This document shows, piece after piece, positions 13,186 through 24,056 of a stretch of 64,000 nt of DNA. Position numbers and translations under genes: made by a program. The DNA is taken from NCBI GenBank assembly GCA_013396525.1, contig VWYX01000851.1, positions 239,597 through 303,596 of the forward strand, given 5' to 3'. The DNA is from Chaetorhynchus papuensis (taxonomy: Eukaryota; Chordata; Aves; Passeriformes; Rhipiduridae). Within the stretch, counting starts at the first letter, position 1. Each line of letters starts with the position of its first letter. Below the pieces are notes generated by a model. It was given only the letters and a program-made list of their open reading frames with translations. It had not been told where the DNA came from and did no database searches.

Positions 13186-13328
13186 AAAGCAAGATGTGGC
13201 TGTTCTTCAGGGTTGTGGGTGCTCACTGTGGATTTCACTGACACATTCTCGGGCGCTTTAGGGGGAAATTGTCTTAGTGTGGGATGGGCAGAAAGGGTTA
13301 AGAAGCCACTGCTTTTGTGTGTGATAAT
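13186..13328 (+). repeat. 143-bp dispersed repeat, copy A
   Basis: This segment matches 21961-22103 over 143 bases without a gap, with 132 identical (about 92%), in the same orientation and 8.8 kb apart. Homology starts and stops abruptly on both sides. Eight of the 11 differences are transitions. The same reading frame is open in both copies, but most codon differences change the amino acid, so there is no sign of protein constraint. I do not recognise the family: it is not CR1 and shows no LTR, SINE promoter or tail signals. The strand is arbitrary. Confidence 0.9.
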
Positions 13329-16300
13329 CAGACAGCTGATTACCTATGCCCAAATGTAACTTTTCTTCTAGATCTCACCCTGAGCTTGCTGGTTTATAAG
13401 GCTGCAAGGAGAAATCGGCTTTGTCTACAGCACCACAAAGGTACAAAGAGTAGTACTTGAAGTCTGGGCTGCAATTTTCTGGCTCTCAGTGTGAAGTCAA
13501 TGCCAAGTCAGGTACCTGCAGTAGGGGCCTGTGCGTCATTAACACCTTTCTGTTTCTTGAATATGAAGTCATAGTTTGACCATCTTAGGTAACAGCCTAA
13601 ATCATACTTCTTGAGCTCAGAAACTATGGTCACTGCTACACCAAAATAAGGCAGCTATACCAAGAAATCTGAATGTGAGCCAGACTCACCAACACCAGCT
13701 TTGTAATCCAGTTTTAGATATGTTGCAATGATTATCAAAGAATTCAAGAGAACAGAAGTGAGAGAGGTCGAGAGAGAAAAAGTAAACAGGCTCATTGAGA
13801 TTCTTGCACAAAGCAGCATCCTTGTGACTTAATACCAAATTTGAAGTGCATTTGGGTTTTTTTCCTCACCTAGGTAGATGCCACATAGGTTCTGCCTATC
13901 TCTAGTCCCACTCAATGCTCTTTGTTATAACCTTCAGATTTAATCTAATTTACCAGTCAGTAGATCTTTCATTCTCCAGGTTGAAATTGTTGATGTTGGA
14001 TATGACAAGGGTAAGTTTAAAAAAAAAAGTCAAAACCGTTTATTTTGGACATGGTTAATGAGATACTATCAGCTGGCAGACAAGAAGTCATTTTGCTACA
14101 GATGTTTCAGTATCTGGCTTTAAAAGGTTTTTCCCTGCAATTATGTTACCCTACCCACAAATGCAGTTTTTCCCTTAGTTCAAATGACAGAAGCCCATGT
14201 ACTGGATTGAAATGTTCCAGTCCTTCAAATTCACATTGCACAATGATGCTGAGCACTGGGACCTCTATCCTTTCGTTTTCTGTTTTTAAAATCTAGGAGG
14301 GAAACACACAAATCTGTTAAGAGCACAAAAAAAAAACCAGCAAAGGAAGTTAGGAAACACGGTGGGCATACATACACTACAGTATGTTCTGTATGTATCA
14401 GAATCATACACAGATTTCATCTCTAGACTATTTCATGATTGTTTGTTTTCTGGCAAGCCTTATTTGGAGATATAAATATTTTGGGCAGGGCATCAAAAGA
14501 CAGAGTGTTTTACAGAACTGCCCATACTCTCTCTCTCTCTCTAGAGTCTCAGGCAATTCCAGACCAGTTCCCACAATGAAAATGTGTTGTGTGACCTCAT
14601 GGAAGTGGGCAGAAATGTACCTCCACAATTTTTTCAGTCCTCTGGGCCTCAACTGTGCACCCAGCCTATTTCAGAGTGAGAGGGGAGATCTCTGAGTATC
14701 TCCTAGATGTGGCTCCTAGAGGTCCTTTCCCTTTCCCTTGCCGTGCCACCAGACTCTCATTCTTTTAATGTTTTCCTACTACATTTTTCTTAAAACCAAA
14801 CAGAAAGATAGGCTACAGCTGTAGCAATTTTCCTAAAGTGGAATTTTTGACTCAATATATATTGTCCCCAAATGTTTTAAGATCTCAGGAAAAGAGACTA
14901 ATGGCAAAGGAGAATATGTATTCTCATGGCCAGAGGGATAGGGATAAAACATGGAGCAGGGGAAGGAAGACAAGGTTGGAGAATGAGAGATAGTGATGAC
15001 ATTTGTTTTCTCAGATGAAAAGCTGTTGTCCTTTGAGAATACTTTGCGTATTTATCTTTTAAGGGAGGAAAAAAGAATTCCCACTAGATAGACTGAAAAT
15101 TTGACAAAGGTCTGAGAAATAGGATCTTCTCAGAAGATCTTTGTCTGTAGGTGGATAGAGTCATAATAGCTCTGTTTTTCTTGGTTTTCTTTACATGAGA
15201 AAAACTGAGTAAGAATGCCTTACTATGCATAATTGTAAGGATATTCATTTCTTTGAGTTCTTTTTACACTGCATCTCTGTCAATTGAAAGGTCAATTTAG
15301 TTATTTTTCCGTCCCTCACATCCTATACTGGGGGGGAAAAAACCAACACCAAAACATGTAGACAGGTCTTTCAGATTTCAATGAAAATAACAGCTGTTAC
15401 CCATCAGAGCAGCTTCCACCCAGAGTGAGGATGACATGGCCACAGTGACTGAGATTTTCCTCCCAGCAGCCAGAGCTTTATCTCGGGCAGGGCCAGGCAC
15501 TGCTTTGCTCAGCAGACACAACTGTCGTGATTTCACTGTCGAACCTCCTCTGCTTTGGGACTGAAAGGAAACCTTTCATCTGGCTGCATCTACCATGTTA
15601 TCACGCACATGAGGGAGCATATTGACTGCAAAAATCACTAGGCTCAGCATTTGTTTGTTTGTTTGGCATGGCACATGCAGAAACTTTGGTTTCATATTGT
15701 TTTGGTCAGATGTAGGTTTTACATTCCCTACTTATTGCCTGATCAGTGCACTGGGAAGACCACCAATCTTTTGGGTGGGCTCTACAATGGTCTCTTATTT
15801 CCCAATTCATTTAAATTCAGGGTATGAAATCATTGCGACAAAACCACAAAAGCCATGGAGTTTACAGACAAGCTAAAGTCTCTTCTCCAGTGACTAAGAT
15901 GCAATTATAGTATAATACTAAGCAAGCAAATATTGTTTAGTAAGGACTTAGTTTCTCCCCTAAACCAGTGAACAGTTAGAAAGGCAGTCACTTCACACGT
16001 GTGCCTAGTGACAGGCCAAGCATGGATGCAGTACAATAGTGATTCAAATTCAGCAGATAAGCTGGAAACAATCATGGACTTCCATACTGACCTTAGTCCA
16101 TCAACATGTGTCCCGTAGGCCAAATGAGAAGATCATGAAACACTGGGGCAGAGAAGTAGGCAATGGGCTCATCTGTAGCATGGGAATGTGAGATAGGTGG
16201 GACAACCAAGTGTGCCTGGAATCTGGGGTATCTTCTGACAGCTCTTGCACCCCTTACACTAAGCCATCCATGCTGGAAAATATATTTGATAAGAACATTT

Positions 16301-17398
16301 CAGCTAGAGGTTGGAAAGGACATGTACCTGTGTTTCCCAATGACACTCAGTGAAAGAATCTGTAGGTTGAGGGTAGTGAATTGCCTAAGAGCCATAAGAG
16401 ATGCAGAGTTTTAATAACTAACTGAGGGTAGACCTCTCTATAAAAAAATCTGGCTCTAGTTGGAGGTGCATGGCATGCTTGAAATTGGGTTCAAGATTGT
16501 CAGAACCAAAGTGCTGCTACATCAAGCACTGGTGGGTGGCAATTGACACCCAAAGGCCAGCCATGAGTAAGGATGTTTGTCTGCGTAAAAAGGCAGCAGC
16601 ACCATGTATTTTTTCTCCAGCTGCTGGCTGTCAGGCAGCCTTCAGCAGTGCCCCAGCCTGGCAGTGCACATGTGTGCCTTGGGGGGGCACAGTGCTGCTA
16701 CTTCTGTTCACAGGCAGAGCATCTCCCAGCAGAACTAACATTTCAGTTCCTGAACAGCTTTCACTAATTGAGCTCTGCACATTAAGTGTGCGGTGTTAAG
16801 GGATAGTGTTGTGGCTTTTTACATTGTCTGCAAGTATGCAGAGCTGCTGTGCACTACCAGGGCTTCTCAAGAGACCTGTTAACTGCTTTTTAATATTTCA
16901 ACCTCTGACATGGGTGTTAATGTGGTGTTATAATTGGAAAAGCCTCTCTCCCTTACTCAGCAGTTCTGCTCCATGTGTGTGTTCCAAGACTTACTTGCTG
17001 ACTTTATTGACACACATAATAAGTTTATTGCTTCTCTTCTTGCTCTATACTGTTATTGCCAAGTCCCAGGCATGCAATCTTCAGTCTTGATGGAAATACA
17101 TAAGCTAAAAAAGCGTAAAGTCTGACTTCTTTTATCCAGGCCTGGGGCTGCAAAGTTGTTAGGTAGTAAAATGAGAGGAGAGGGGGGAACGCATCATTTC
17201 AATACCAAAAAGAGTTGATCCAGCCCAGCAGTCCTGTCAATACAGGCTAACAGAGTACTTTTTCATGGCCTCTCTCTGGCCATGGAGACCGTTTGTTTCC
17301 CGTCAGTGTAATATCAGGCTATCCCTTAGTTATTTAAAATTAGATTTGTCTGGTATTTTATACTTCCCAGGTTTGTCCACAAAAGCCTGAACCAGAGT
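13329..17398. other. Unique sequence, no gene seen
   Basis: No repeat body or gene is recognised. A CT dinucleotide run lies at 14527-14542 and a short G run at 16681-16687. Frames of 60-109 codons at about 16470-17125 overlap one another in different frames and show no domain. Confidence 0.6.
14527..14542. repeat. (CT)n microsatellite, 8 copies
   Basis: A short uninterrupted CT run of about 16 bases. Confidence 0.85.
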
Positions 17399-17620
17399 TC
17401 ATAGAAACAGAATCACAGAATATCTCGAGTTAGAAGGCACCCCTAAAGATCACTGAGCCCAACTCCCTGCTGTTAGTTAGGACTACCTGAAACTAAACGA
17501 CTCAGAGCATCATCCAGACACTCCTTGAACTCTGACAGGCTCAGTGTTGTGACCACTTCCCTGGAGAGCCTGTTCCAGGGTCTGACCACCCTCTCAGTGA
17601 AGCGTTATTCCTTGCCCCAA
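17399..17620 (-). mobile_element. CR1 LINE 3' fragment, about 220 bp
   Basis: Antisense CR1 beginning at the 3' terminus (TCATAGAAACAGAATCACAGA) and including the TCCCTGGAGAGCCTGTTCC and TGACCACCCTCTCAGTGAAG segments typical of one branch of avian CR1. Similarity fades near 17620. It is 5'-truncated and noncoding. It differs from the 6288-6722 copy in the middle segment, so the two come from different CR1 subfamilies. Confidence 0.92.
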
Positions 17621-18444
17621 AATTTGGCCATACTGATTTCTGCTGAAGAGTGGCTAAAAGTAGCAAACCAGGCATTTGATTTTAAATTTAGGTTTAGGAG
17701 GAGCAGTGTTGCCTTGAATAAAATGACTTTTTAAGAAGGGAAAGAGTAGAAGAGTGGCTGTGAATAGTTAGGATCAGTGGGAGAAGTGGAGATTTCCTAC
17801 CACCATAGGTAGGAACAGTAATTTGAAAAGGATAGGTTGAGTAAAAAGAAACTCATTTGATATAAAATGCTAGCACATCCCTACACAACTAACTTACTAC
17901 TGAATCACATTTCCCTGCATTCATTAGGACCTTTTTAATTTCTTCTTTTTATGCTCTTTTTTAGGATTTCCACAGATTGGCTTTAACATCAGCTTAAGTC
18001 TTTCAGCAGAGTAGGGAAAATTGAGTTTGGGGATTTGGAAGCCGATAGTAAGGCTAAACCTAGGATCTGGCCAGTGCCATGACAGTTCAGCCACCCCAAG
18101 ACAAGGAAGGACTGGTACAGAAGATGCAGAGGAGGGGAAAGCCTTTCAAAGCCATGTTTGTGACTTGTGCTACTGCTTAGGAGAAACAAGCCATAAAATA
18201 ATGACTTGTAGGGGGTTTCTCACCGGCAGAAGTTGCCACACAACCATGCCAGGTCAGGTTTTAGTTATATCAGCTTCCTGAACTGACTTGCCACTGTTCA
18301 CACTCAGTGGTACCAGCACTGGAAATGGGTGGGAAAGGACATTCAAGGGCAGGGGAAGAGGAGCTGGACCACACCATCTTCAGCTATTACAAAAGCACAG
18401 CATAAGAGCTGTGGCTGTGGGAGAGGGCTTAGAGCAAGGCACAG
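17621..18444. other. Unique sequence, no gene seen
   Basis: Nothing recognised. Plus-strand frames that begin here and continue past 18445 run into the LTR and are not genes. Confidence 0.55.
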
Positions 18445-18530
18445 TGTCACGGTGGCTGCGGTGCCGGATGGCGAGGTACCACCACCTTCCAAAAGCGTCT
18501 CTAAGGCGAAGCTGCTCGGCAGGACCACCA

Positions 18531-18562
18531 CACTCACACACACGTGTACACACACACACACA
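18531..18562. repeat. CA-rich microsatellite within LTR U5
   Basis: Interrupted CACACA runs around a CACGTGTACA core, inside the 3' part of the solo LTR. It probably expanded from LTR sequence after insertion. Confidence 0.85.
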
Positions 18563-18632
18563 GAGAGCTCCAGAAAATGGGTCGATGACAAAGAGACGGG
18601 AAGGGTCTTCCTATGGGGTTCCACGGGAAGAG

Positions 18633-18638
18633 TTTAAT
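18633..18638 (-). terminator. Polyadenylation signal of the solo LTR
   Basis: ATTAAA on the minus strand (context GCATTAAACTC). Its position after the TATA box and before the TG-rich U5 fits the R region. ATTAAA is the common variant of AATAAA. Confidence 0.6.
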
Positions 18639-18697
18639 GCAGCCACGCTCGTGAAGGGTTCCAGGGACAAAGACAAATGACCTAGGAGCGTCCAGGG

Positions 18698-18704
18698 TTA
18701 TATA
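18698..18704 (-). promoter_or_regulatory. TATA box of the solo LTR
   Basis: TATATAA on the minus strand within CTGTATATAACCC, downstream (in LTR sense) of the ATTGG boxes and about 60 bases before the polyadenylation signal, as expected at the U3/R boundary. Confidence 0.75.
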
Positions 18705-19059
18705 CAGGAGCAGAGGGAGCATCAGGGACCAATGGTCTGAGGTCATGGGTGTGGTACACAGGCGGGACTAGGGAATGGGAGCCAGTGGGGAACTCTGAGG
18801 AAGTGGTGATGGGGCAATGGCCAATGGGGGAACAGGGAGAGGAGAACCTTCTAGGGCAGGGACATATTAAGTATAAAGGGGCAGGGAGGCCAACAGCCAA
18901 CCGGGGAAGCAGAACTGGGGTGCATTAACATAGCAAAACAAAGCATCCTGGGGGGAAGCCTTTTTGTCTCCCTAACTTGGGGAGGATCTTTGGTACTAGG
19001 GACTGTCCCACCAATGGACACTCTTCGTCCCTAGTACTGCAGGCCCACCGGCCTCCACA

Positions 19060-21960
19060 GCACACACCTGCCTCACTGTCTCCAAGTACATCATCTGGTC
19101 TGATGAATGTCACACCTGAATAACCACTATTAGGGCAAGGTGCAATTTTTAAACAATTAATTTCATGCCACGCTTACCTACAGTGGTAAGAACCACAAAT
19201 GACTCTCTAGGTTTCATTTCCTCTGTGTGGTCATGGATTTTCCAGACAAGCTCAGCACCTTTCCATGCAGCCCAATCAAGCAGTCCTAAAATCCCACAAC
19301 AGAGATTGACACTGTGCACTCCCTCAAATTCAGCTTCCATGTATCCCAGCACTGATTTGCTGTGTTGTTTCTAAACAGTGAGTGGGTGCTCAGGTTCACT
19401 TTGTCCGTGCAAAAATGAGCCTCATAATCCCACTGTGTGAGCAGAGCAGTACTGCAGCATGAGCCATTGTAGCACGGCCTCTCATGTTCAAACATTGCCA
19501 ACATCGCCGAGCAGCCTGTGGGAGACAGCCGCGTTCCCTTCCCACTGTACGCTTTTGACAAGGATAAAAAGGAAATACTCAGATGTCCTGTGGGAATGCG
19601 GGTGATCTCAGATGTGAAGGAGTGAAGTGTTAATCAGTCACTACATTTTCGTAATGAGGAATCGCATTAACTGTGTCATTTGGTATTATTGCTTGGAGGG
19701 CTGGGGAACGTTACATTCATTCAGCTCTCATCCTGCACATAGTGAACATTCTGTGCAACTGCACACCTTGCCATAAGGAATAAATCTGCTGGAAAAATGC
19801 TGTGATTGATTAAGGGTGGTCTTGTTAACTAGAGACCTTCCCAAATGGCAACATCTGCTTCGACAAACCATGAGAAATAGAAGTACCGGCAAAAACAATA
19901 ATGCCAAACTCACAGCAGCAGGTGCTGACTTTGGAACAGTTGTCTTTTCATTTTTAGAATCTGTTACTACTTTGCCAATGTTCTATAGGTGTGCCAGGTG
20001 ACTCAGTTTGCCTTTTTATTTATTTATTTTTGGCAAACTGAAATAACATGATACTTTTGAATAAATCTGAATAAAACAAGAAATGTGTTCAATAGAACTT
20101 AGAAAAAAGTTGAAGGTCTGGTAGGTCTGGTAGGAGTTTTAAACAATATATTTTTGTTACAGGAGCTATTTTTATTCTAACCATTTTTGTTAGCACAGCA
20201 AAAATAAAAAGGACAAACAAATATTTTCATGTTATTCCAGATGCACCATTTGTCTGCTCCAGCATAAAAAAAGGATTATTTTAATCACTCAAAGATGCAA
20301 GGTGTTGGATCTCAGTGCAGCTCCCAGGATATCTGTCTACTCCTGGTTCCAAACCATTGTACAGCAAAGGGGAACAGCACAGTTCTGGCCTCTTTCTGCA
20401 CCTGTGAAGAGCTGGGATTTGCTGCAAAGCCAGGTAGCACAGAAGTTAAATAATTTGGAGAAATCCTCTGCCAGAATGCTGGCTCAACATGTGCCCAAAA
20501 TCTGCTCTGGCACTGAGAAGAGGCTGCCACAGTCAGAGGGAGCATTTCCACCCTGCAAGGATGAGGCTGAAGGCAGCAGGCTCTTCCAGCACAGAGGTCT
20601 GGCTACCACGTCTGCCTGAAGATTGAAGGTGGTGGCTTGCTGCCAGGAGGAAAAGGCTGGGGAAAGCTGATGGCTTTGGGAGCAGTAGGTCACTGTCAAG
20701 TGAAGAACACCACTAAATGCCGTGCCAGCTGCAGCCCATTGCCAGGTGGGGACTGTAGTGAGGGGAGGGATGATACTGAAGAAGGGCAATTTCTCACTTC
20801 CCAGTGCTGTGTTTCCAGTTAAGGGGAGACACCATAAGTAGCTAGGTGTTTCCTGTCTCTGGAAGTATCCTGGGGGCCCAGGAATACCTTACCCTCTCCC
20901 CTGCCGAAGGCAAGGATGCCCACACACACTTGGGCATGGTCACTCAGGGGAATCAGGTCCCTGCTGGGACTTTGTCAGATGATTTTGCCCCCTTTTTTCC
21001 CCCTGGCACCAGGCAGAAATCTCTGAGTACCTGTAACCATTATATATTGGGTTTGTGGTTTGGGGTTTTTTTCCCCAAAGCCATGGTCCCATTCTTTTCA
21101 GGAGACCTAGCTGTGGTCCCTTGATGGCTTCACACTGATGCTGATGAAAGCATCAGATGTGCCACTGCCTGACTCAGCTTGTGGGTGTGCCTGCCAGAAA
21201 GGGACTGGCCTATCCCACTTGGTCTTGGGCACACCACAGGCAGGGGATGGGGCATGGTGGCACGGTTTTATAGGGCAGCGTAGTTTCAGCCAGGCAGGGT
21301 TGAACCCTTGTCCTCTCAGCACAAAGACATGCAGGAGGTTTTTGGGCTCCTCTGTTCCTTTACCTGCCACTAAGTATAACCTAAGAAGTTGGAAACTGAA
21401 GTCAAGCACTGATTTTTGGGTAGAAGCCTGGATGTCCAGGGGTCTGGACTGGGTTTTGTTTTCTCAGCAGCTGGTTAGCTGCATCTGTGAAATGATGCTC
21501 TGAACAAGGAGAAGCCATACTCTCTATTTTTAGATATTTACCTTGGCATGACATGAACGGCTCTCAAGCTAAATAAACGGAGATGTTTTCAAATAGAGAT
21601 GTTGTTCACTCACTGGGATAATTTATTAAGAAAAATCCAGTTCTTTAAAAAATGCCATAATACAATACTGCACTGCAATGGTGCAGGAAGTCCTTGCATT
21701 TGCTGTATTACCAAACAAGCAGAAAGAGAAGCATAGAGGAGGCTAAGCCTGTCTATTTGTTATCTTACACACTGTTTGGAAAAACAAAAAAAATCCTGCA
21801 GTTTGAATATGTGTAATCTTGGAAGCTCTGAGCCTCAGGCACAGACAAGAAATATATATATATACATTACAAAATGGGACAAATTCAGATGTCATTTTCA
21901 CTTTCCTTCTCTGTTTGGAAGATTAGCTGGCTAAGCAAAACACTTCTGTATCTGTGTAAT
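19060..21960. other. Unique sequence, no gene seen
   Basis: 19.1-21.5 kb is somewhat richer in G+C than the neighbourhood and carries many overlapping frames of 60-121 codons on both strands. None has a domain I recognise, and none shows an exon-like pair of splice sites that I would defend. A short hairpin at 20003-20041 is listed separately. Confidence 0.55.
20003..20041. repeat. 10-bp perfect inverted repeat, AT loop
   Basis: TCAGTTTGCC (20003-20012) and GGCAAACTGA (20032-20041) are exact reverse complements around a 19-base loop of T and A. About one such stem is expected by chance in 64 kb, so no function is implied. Confidence 0.7.
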
Positions 21961-22103
21961 AGAGCAAGATGTGGCTGTTCTTCAGGGTTGTGGGTGTTCA
22001 CTGTGGATTTTACTGACACATTCTTGTGCTCTTTGGGGGGAAATTGTCTTAGTGTGGGATGGGCAGAAGAGGTTAAGAAGCCACTGCTCTTCTGTGTGAT
22101 AAT
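21961..22103 (+). repeat. 143-bp dispersed repeat, copy B
   Basis: Ungapped partner of 13186-13328 (132 of 143 identical, same orientation). The flanks of the two copies are unrelated. The 151-codon plus-strand frame at 21874-22329 and the 134-codon minus-strand frame at 21885-22289 both run through it. They share a stretch of predicted peptide with the frames at 13.0-13.4 kb only because the DNA is repeated. Confidence 0.9.
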
Positions 22104-22855
22104 ATTTTTTTTCTTTATTTCGTTTTCACTGTACAGCAAAATAGTTATTTTGCTTTCGGTTGTTGATGAACTGAGCACTGCCATCTTGTGGGGATTTTTA
22201 GCCGGTGAAGTTATTCTTGAAAATCTGCAAAGGGCAGGAATAAAAGCAATCCATGAAGATCTTGCCAACAGATTACTTTCCACCTCCATTATGATGCCTC
22301 TGTTTGCATCTGTAGACTCAGCTGTATAAACCTAAAAATACAATGAATAAATGTATATGAAAAGTGTAATATATTTTAAAAGCTGATCTGTATCTCTTTC
22401 TACTTTTTTTTTGGGGGGGGGGAGGGGTTGGATGGAGACTTACCAATATCATGCGAACTTTGCAATCAGGAGCATCAGTATTTCTCTGCACATTTCTGAG
22501 ACCACTTCAACAGACCATGAGCTCAAAATCCAGTACTTGAATTAAAAGTGTATTGACTCATGGACTCATGGTGGAGAGTTGATTCTGTGAAGATATCTTG
22601 GATTCAAACCTATCAGCTCTTTCTGACAGGTATTAATTGAAGGGCCATTCTTTGAATTCTCTTTTAGGCAGCAGCAGTGAGACAGAGTCATTTGAAACTC
22701 TGAGGTGAAACCAGGAGCCTGAAATATTTCAGTCTCAAGACTGCTTAGCATGGTTCTCCAGCACAGAGAGAGATGCTAATACAGCCTAACTTTATGAAAA
22801 TCATTGAGTAAAGCATAAATTTAAAGAGAGAATTTCTCCTGTTGTCTAATGAGGT
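22104..22855. other. Unique sequence, no gene seen
   Basis: Contains a T-then-G homopolymer junction at about 22404-22430 (eight T, nine G, then AGGGGTTGG), which could form a G-quadruplex on the plus strand. Nothing else is recognised. Confidence 0.6.
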
Positions 22856-23146
22856 ACTTTTTACACAGGCAGATAGTGAAGGGATAAGGGAAAACCATTT
22901 TAAAAGAAGGAAGAAGTTATTTAGATTAGCTATTAGGAAAAAAATTTACCCAGAGGGTGGTGAGGCACTGTCAGAGGTTGCCCAGAGAAGCTGTGGATGC
23001 CCCGTCGCTGGAAGTGTTGAAGGTCAGGTTGGATGGGACCCTGAGCAACCTGATATAGAGGAAGGTGTCCCTGCCCATGGCAGGGGGATTGGAACCAGGT
23101 GATCTTTAAGGTCCCCTCCAACCCAAACCATTCTGTGGTTCTGTGA
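22856..23146 (+). mobile_element. CR1 LINE 3' fragment, about 290 bp
   Basis: Sense CR1. It contains GGTGGTGAGGCACTG, GTTGCCCAGAGAAGCTGTGG, GGTGTCCCTGCCCATGGCAG, and then the terminal GATCTTTAAGGTCCC and ACCATTCTGTGGTTCTGTGAG. The complete 3' end is present and the 5' end is truncated. It is among the better-preserved CR1 ends in the window. The 86-codon frame at 22842-23102 is CR1 sequence, not a host gene. Confidence 0.95.
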
Positions 23147-23971
23147 GTTTAGAGAAACACTTTAGGGACAACTGTTAGTGTAAGAGGATCAAGGCATACC
23201 TACACAGTGCTGCTAGAGAAGTCAAAATACCTTACAGAGGGTCAAGAAAATGAACCATAGACACTCATTAGAGTTTCTTTTCTCCAAGAGGCATTGACAA
23301 GGCCAGTATATCTACAGCAATGAAGGCAAAAGTATGGCAAGAATGGGCATTGGTGACAACCCACTTCTGCATATCATAATTTAAAAAAAAAAAAATAAAA
23401 GGATAATTCAGGTACATACCACAGAGGTTGCTGAGAGCAATTCAAAATGGGGAGGCAGAGCCATCTCTGACTGGTGCTTCAGGTGATGTCTAGACCACAA
23501 CAAGGCACCAAACCATTGGCTCAAAAACCTGGTCATTGCCAACAGCCTGGAATAACAATGATGTTGTCCAAGACAACAACATTTCTTGCCTCCTGCCAGG
23601 AATAAAGTGTGTGTCACTTGATGGTGAGGGACTTTTCCTCTGACTCAATGCCTGAGGTAAAATCTTCAGTGACCAAAGTCCCCCGCTTACAATCCCTCAG
23701 TCCAAGAACAGTGCCCTCACACCTGTCTTCTGCGGGTTTTTGGGCTGTGCTTGAGGTTTTTTTGGGCTTGTGGTGAATGCTACAGATCCCAAACCAGCTC
23801 TATGGGCCATCTCCAAAGAGAAGACCCTCAGACTAGAGCCAAAAGGTAGAAAGTTGGAGGGAGCTTCCCATGTCCACCAAGCAATCCTAAATCCTACCCC
23901 CAAAGCCTCTGGAGAAAGAGAGGATAGATGTGGCTGCATAGTTGAGGTATATGCATATACTATTTTTTTTA
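23147..23971. other. Unique sequence, no gene seen
   Basis: An A run lies at about 23382-23399. The 146-codon minus-strand frame at 23697-24137 is kept open by the alternating TG/AT tract and has no domain. Confidence 0.6.
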
Positions 23972-24010
23972 AGTATATGTGTATATATATGTGTGTGTGT
24001 GTGCGTGTAC

Positions 24011-24050
<40 letters not shown>
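23972..24050. repeat. Compound TG / ATAC / AT microsatellite
   Basis: A compound tract: TATATG and TG repeats, then about four ATAC units, then about fifteen AT units. AT runs of this kind are self-complementary and can extrude cruciforms. Length is probably variable between individuals. Confidence 0.95.

Positions 24051-24056
<6 letters not shown>

Larger units (their letters stand above)
18445..19059 (-). mobile_element. Solo LTR, ERVK-type, 615 bp
   Basis: Read on the minus strand this block starts TGTGGAGGCC and ends CACCGTGACA, the TG...CA ends of a retroviral LTR. The flanks are GCACAG (18439-18444) and GCACAC (19060-19065), a 6-bp target duplication with one mismatch; six bases is the usual size for avian beta-like (ERVK) elements. 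Inside, in order, are several CCAAT/ATTGG boxes (18821-18825, 18729-18733), a TATA box, a polyadenylation signal and a TG-rich U5. There is no primer-binding site after the 3' end and no polypurine tract before the 5' end, so internal sequence is absent: this is a solo LTR left by recombination. Class assignment is inferred from the duplication length and layout. Confidence 0.85.

Noticed and set aside
18288..18680. 130-codon and overlapping frames
   Set aside because: They run across the LTR boundary and the CA tract in several frames at once, which is typical of noncoding sequence.
21874..22329. 151-codon frame sharing peptide with the 13036-13359 frame
   Set aside because: The shared part is exactly the 143-bp DNA repeat; codon changes are mostly non-synonymous and the rest of the frames are unrelated.
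22842..23102. 86-codon frame
   Set aside because: It lies almost entirely within the sense CR1 fragment at 22856-23146 and is not a host gene.
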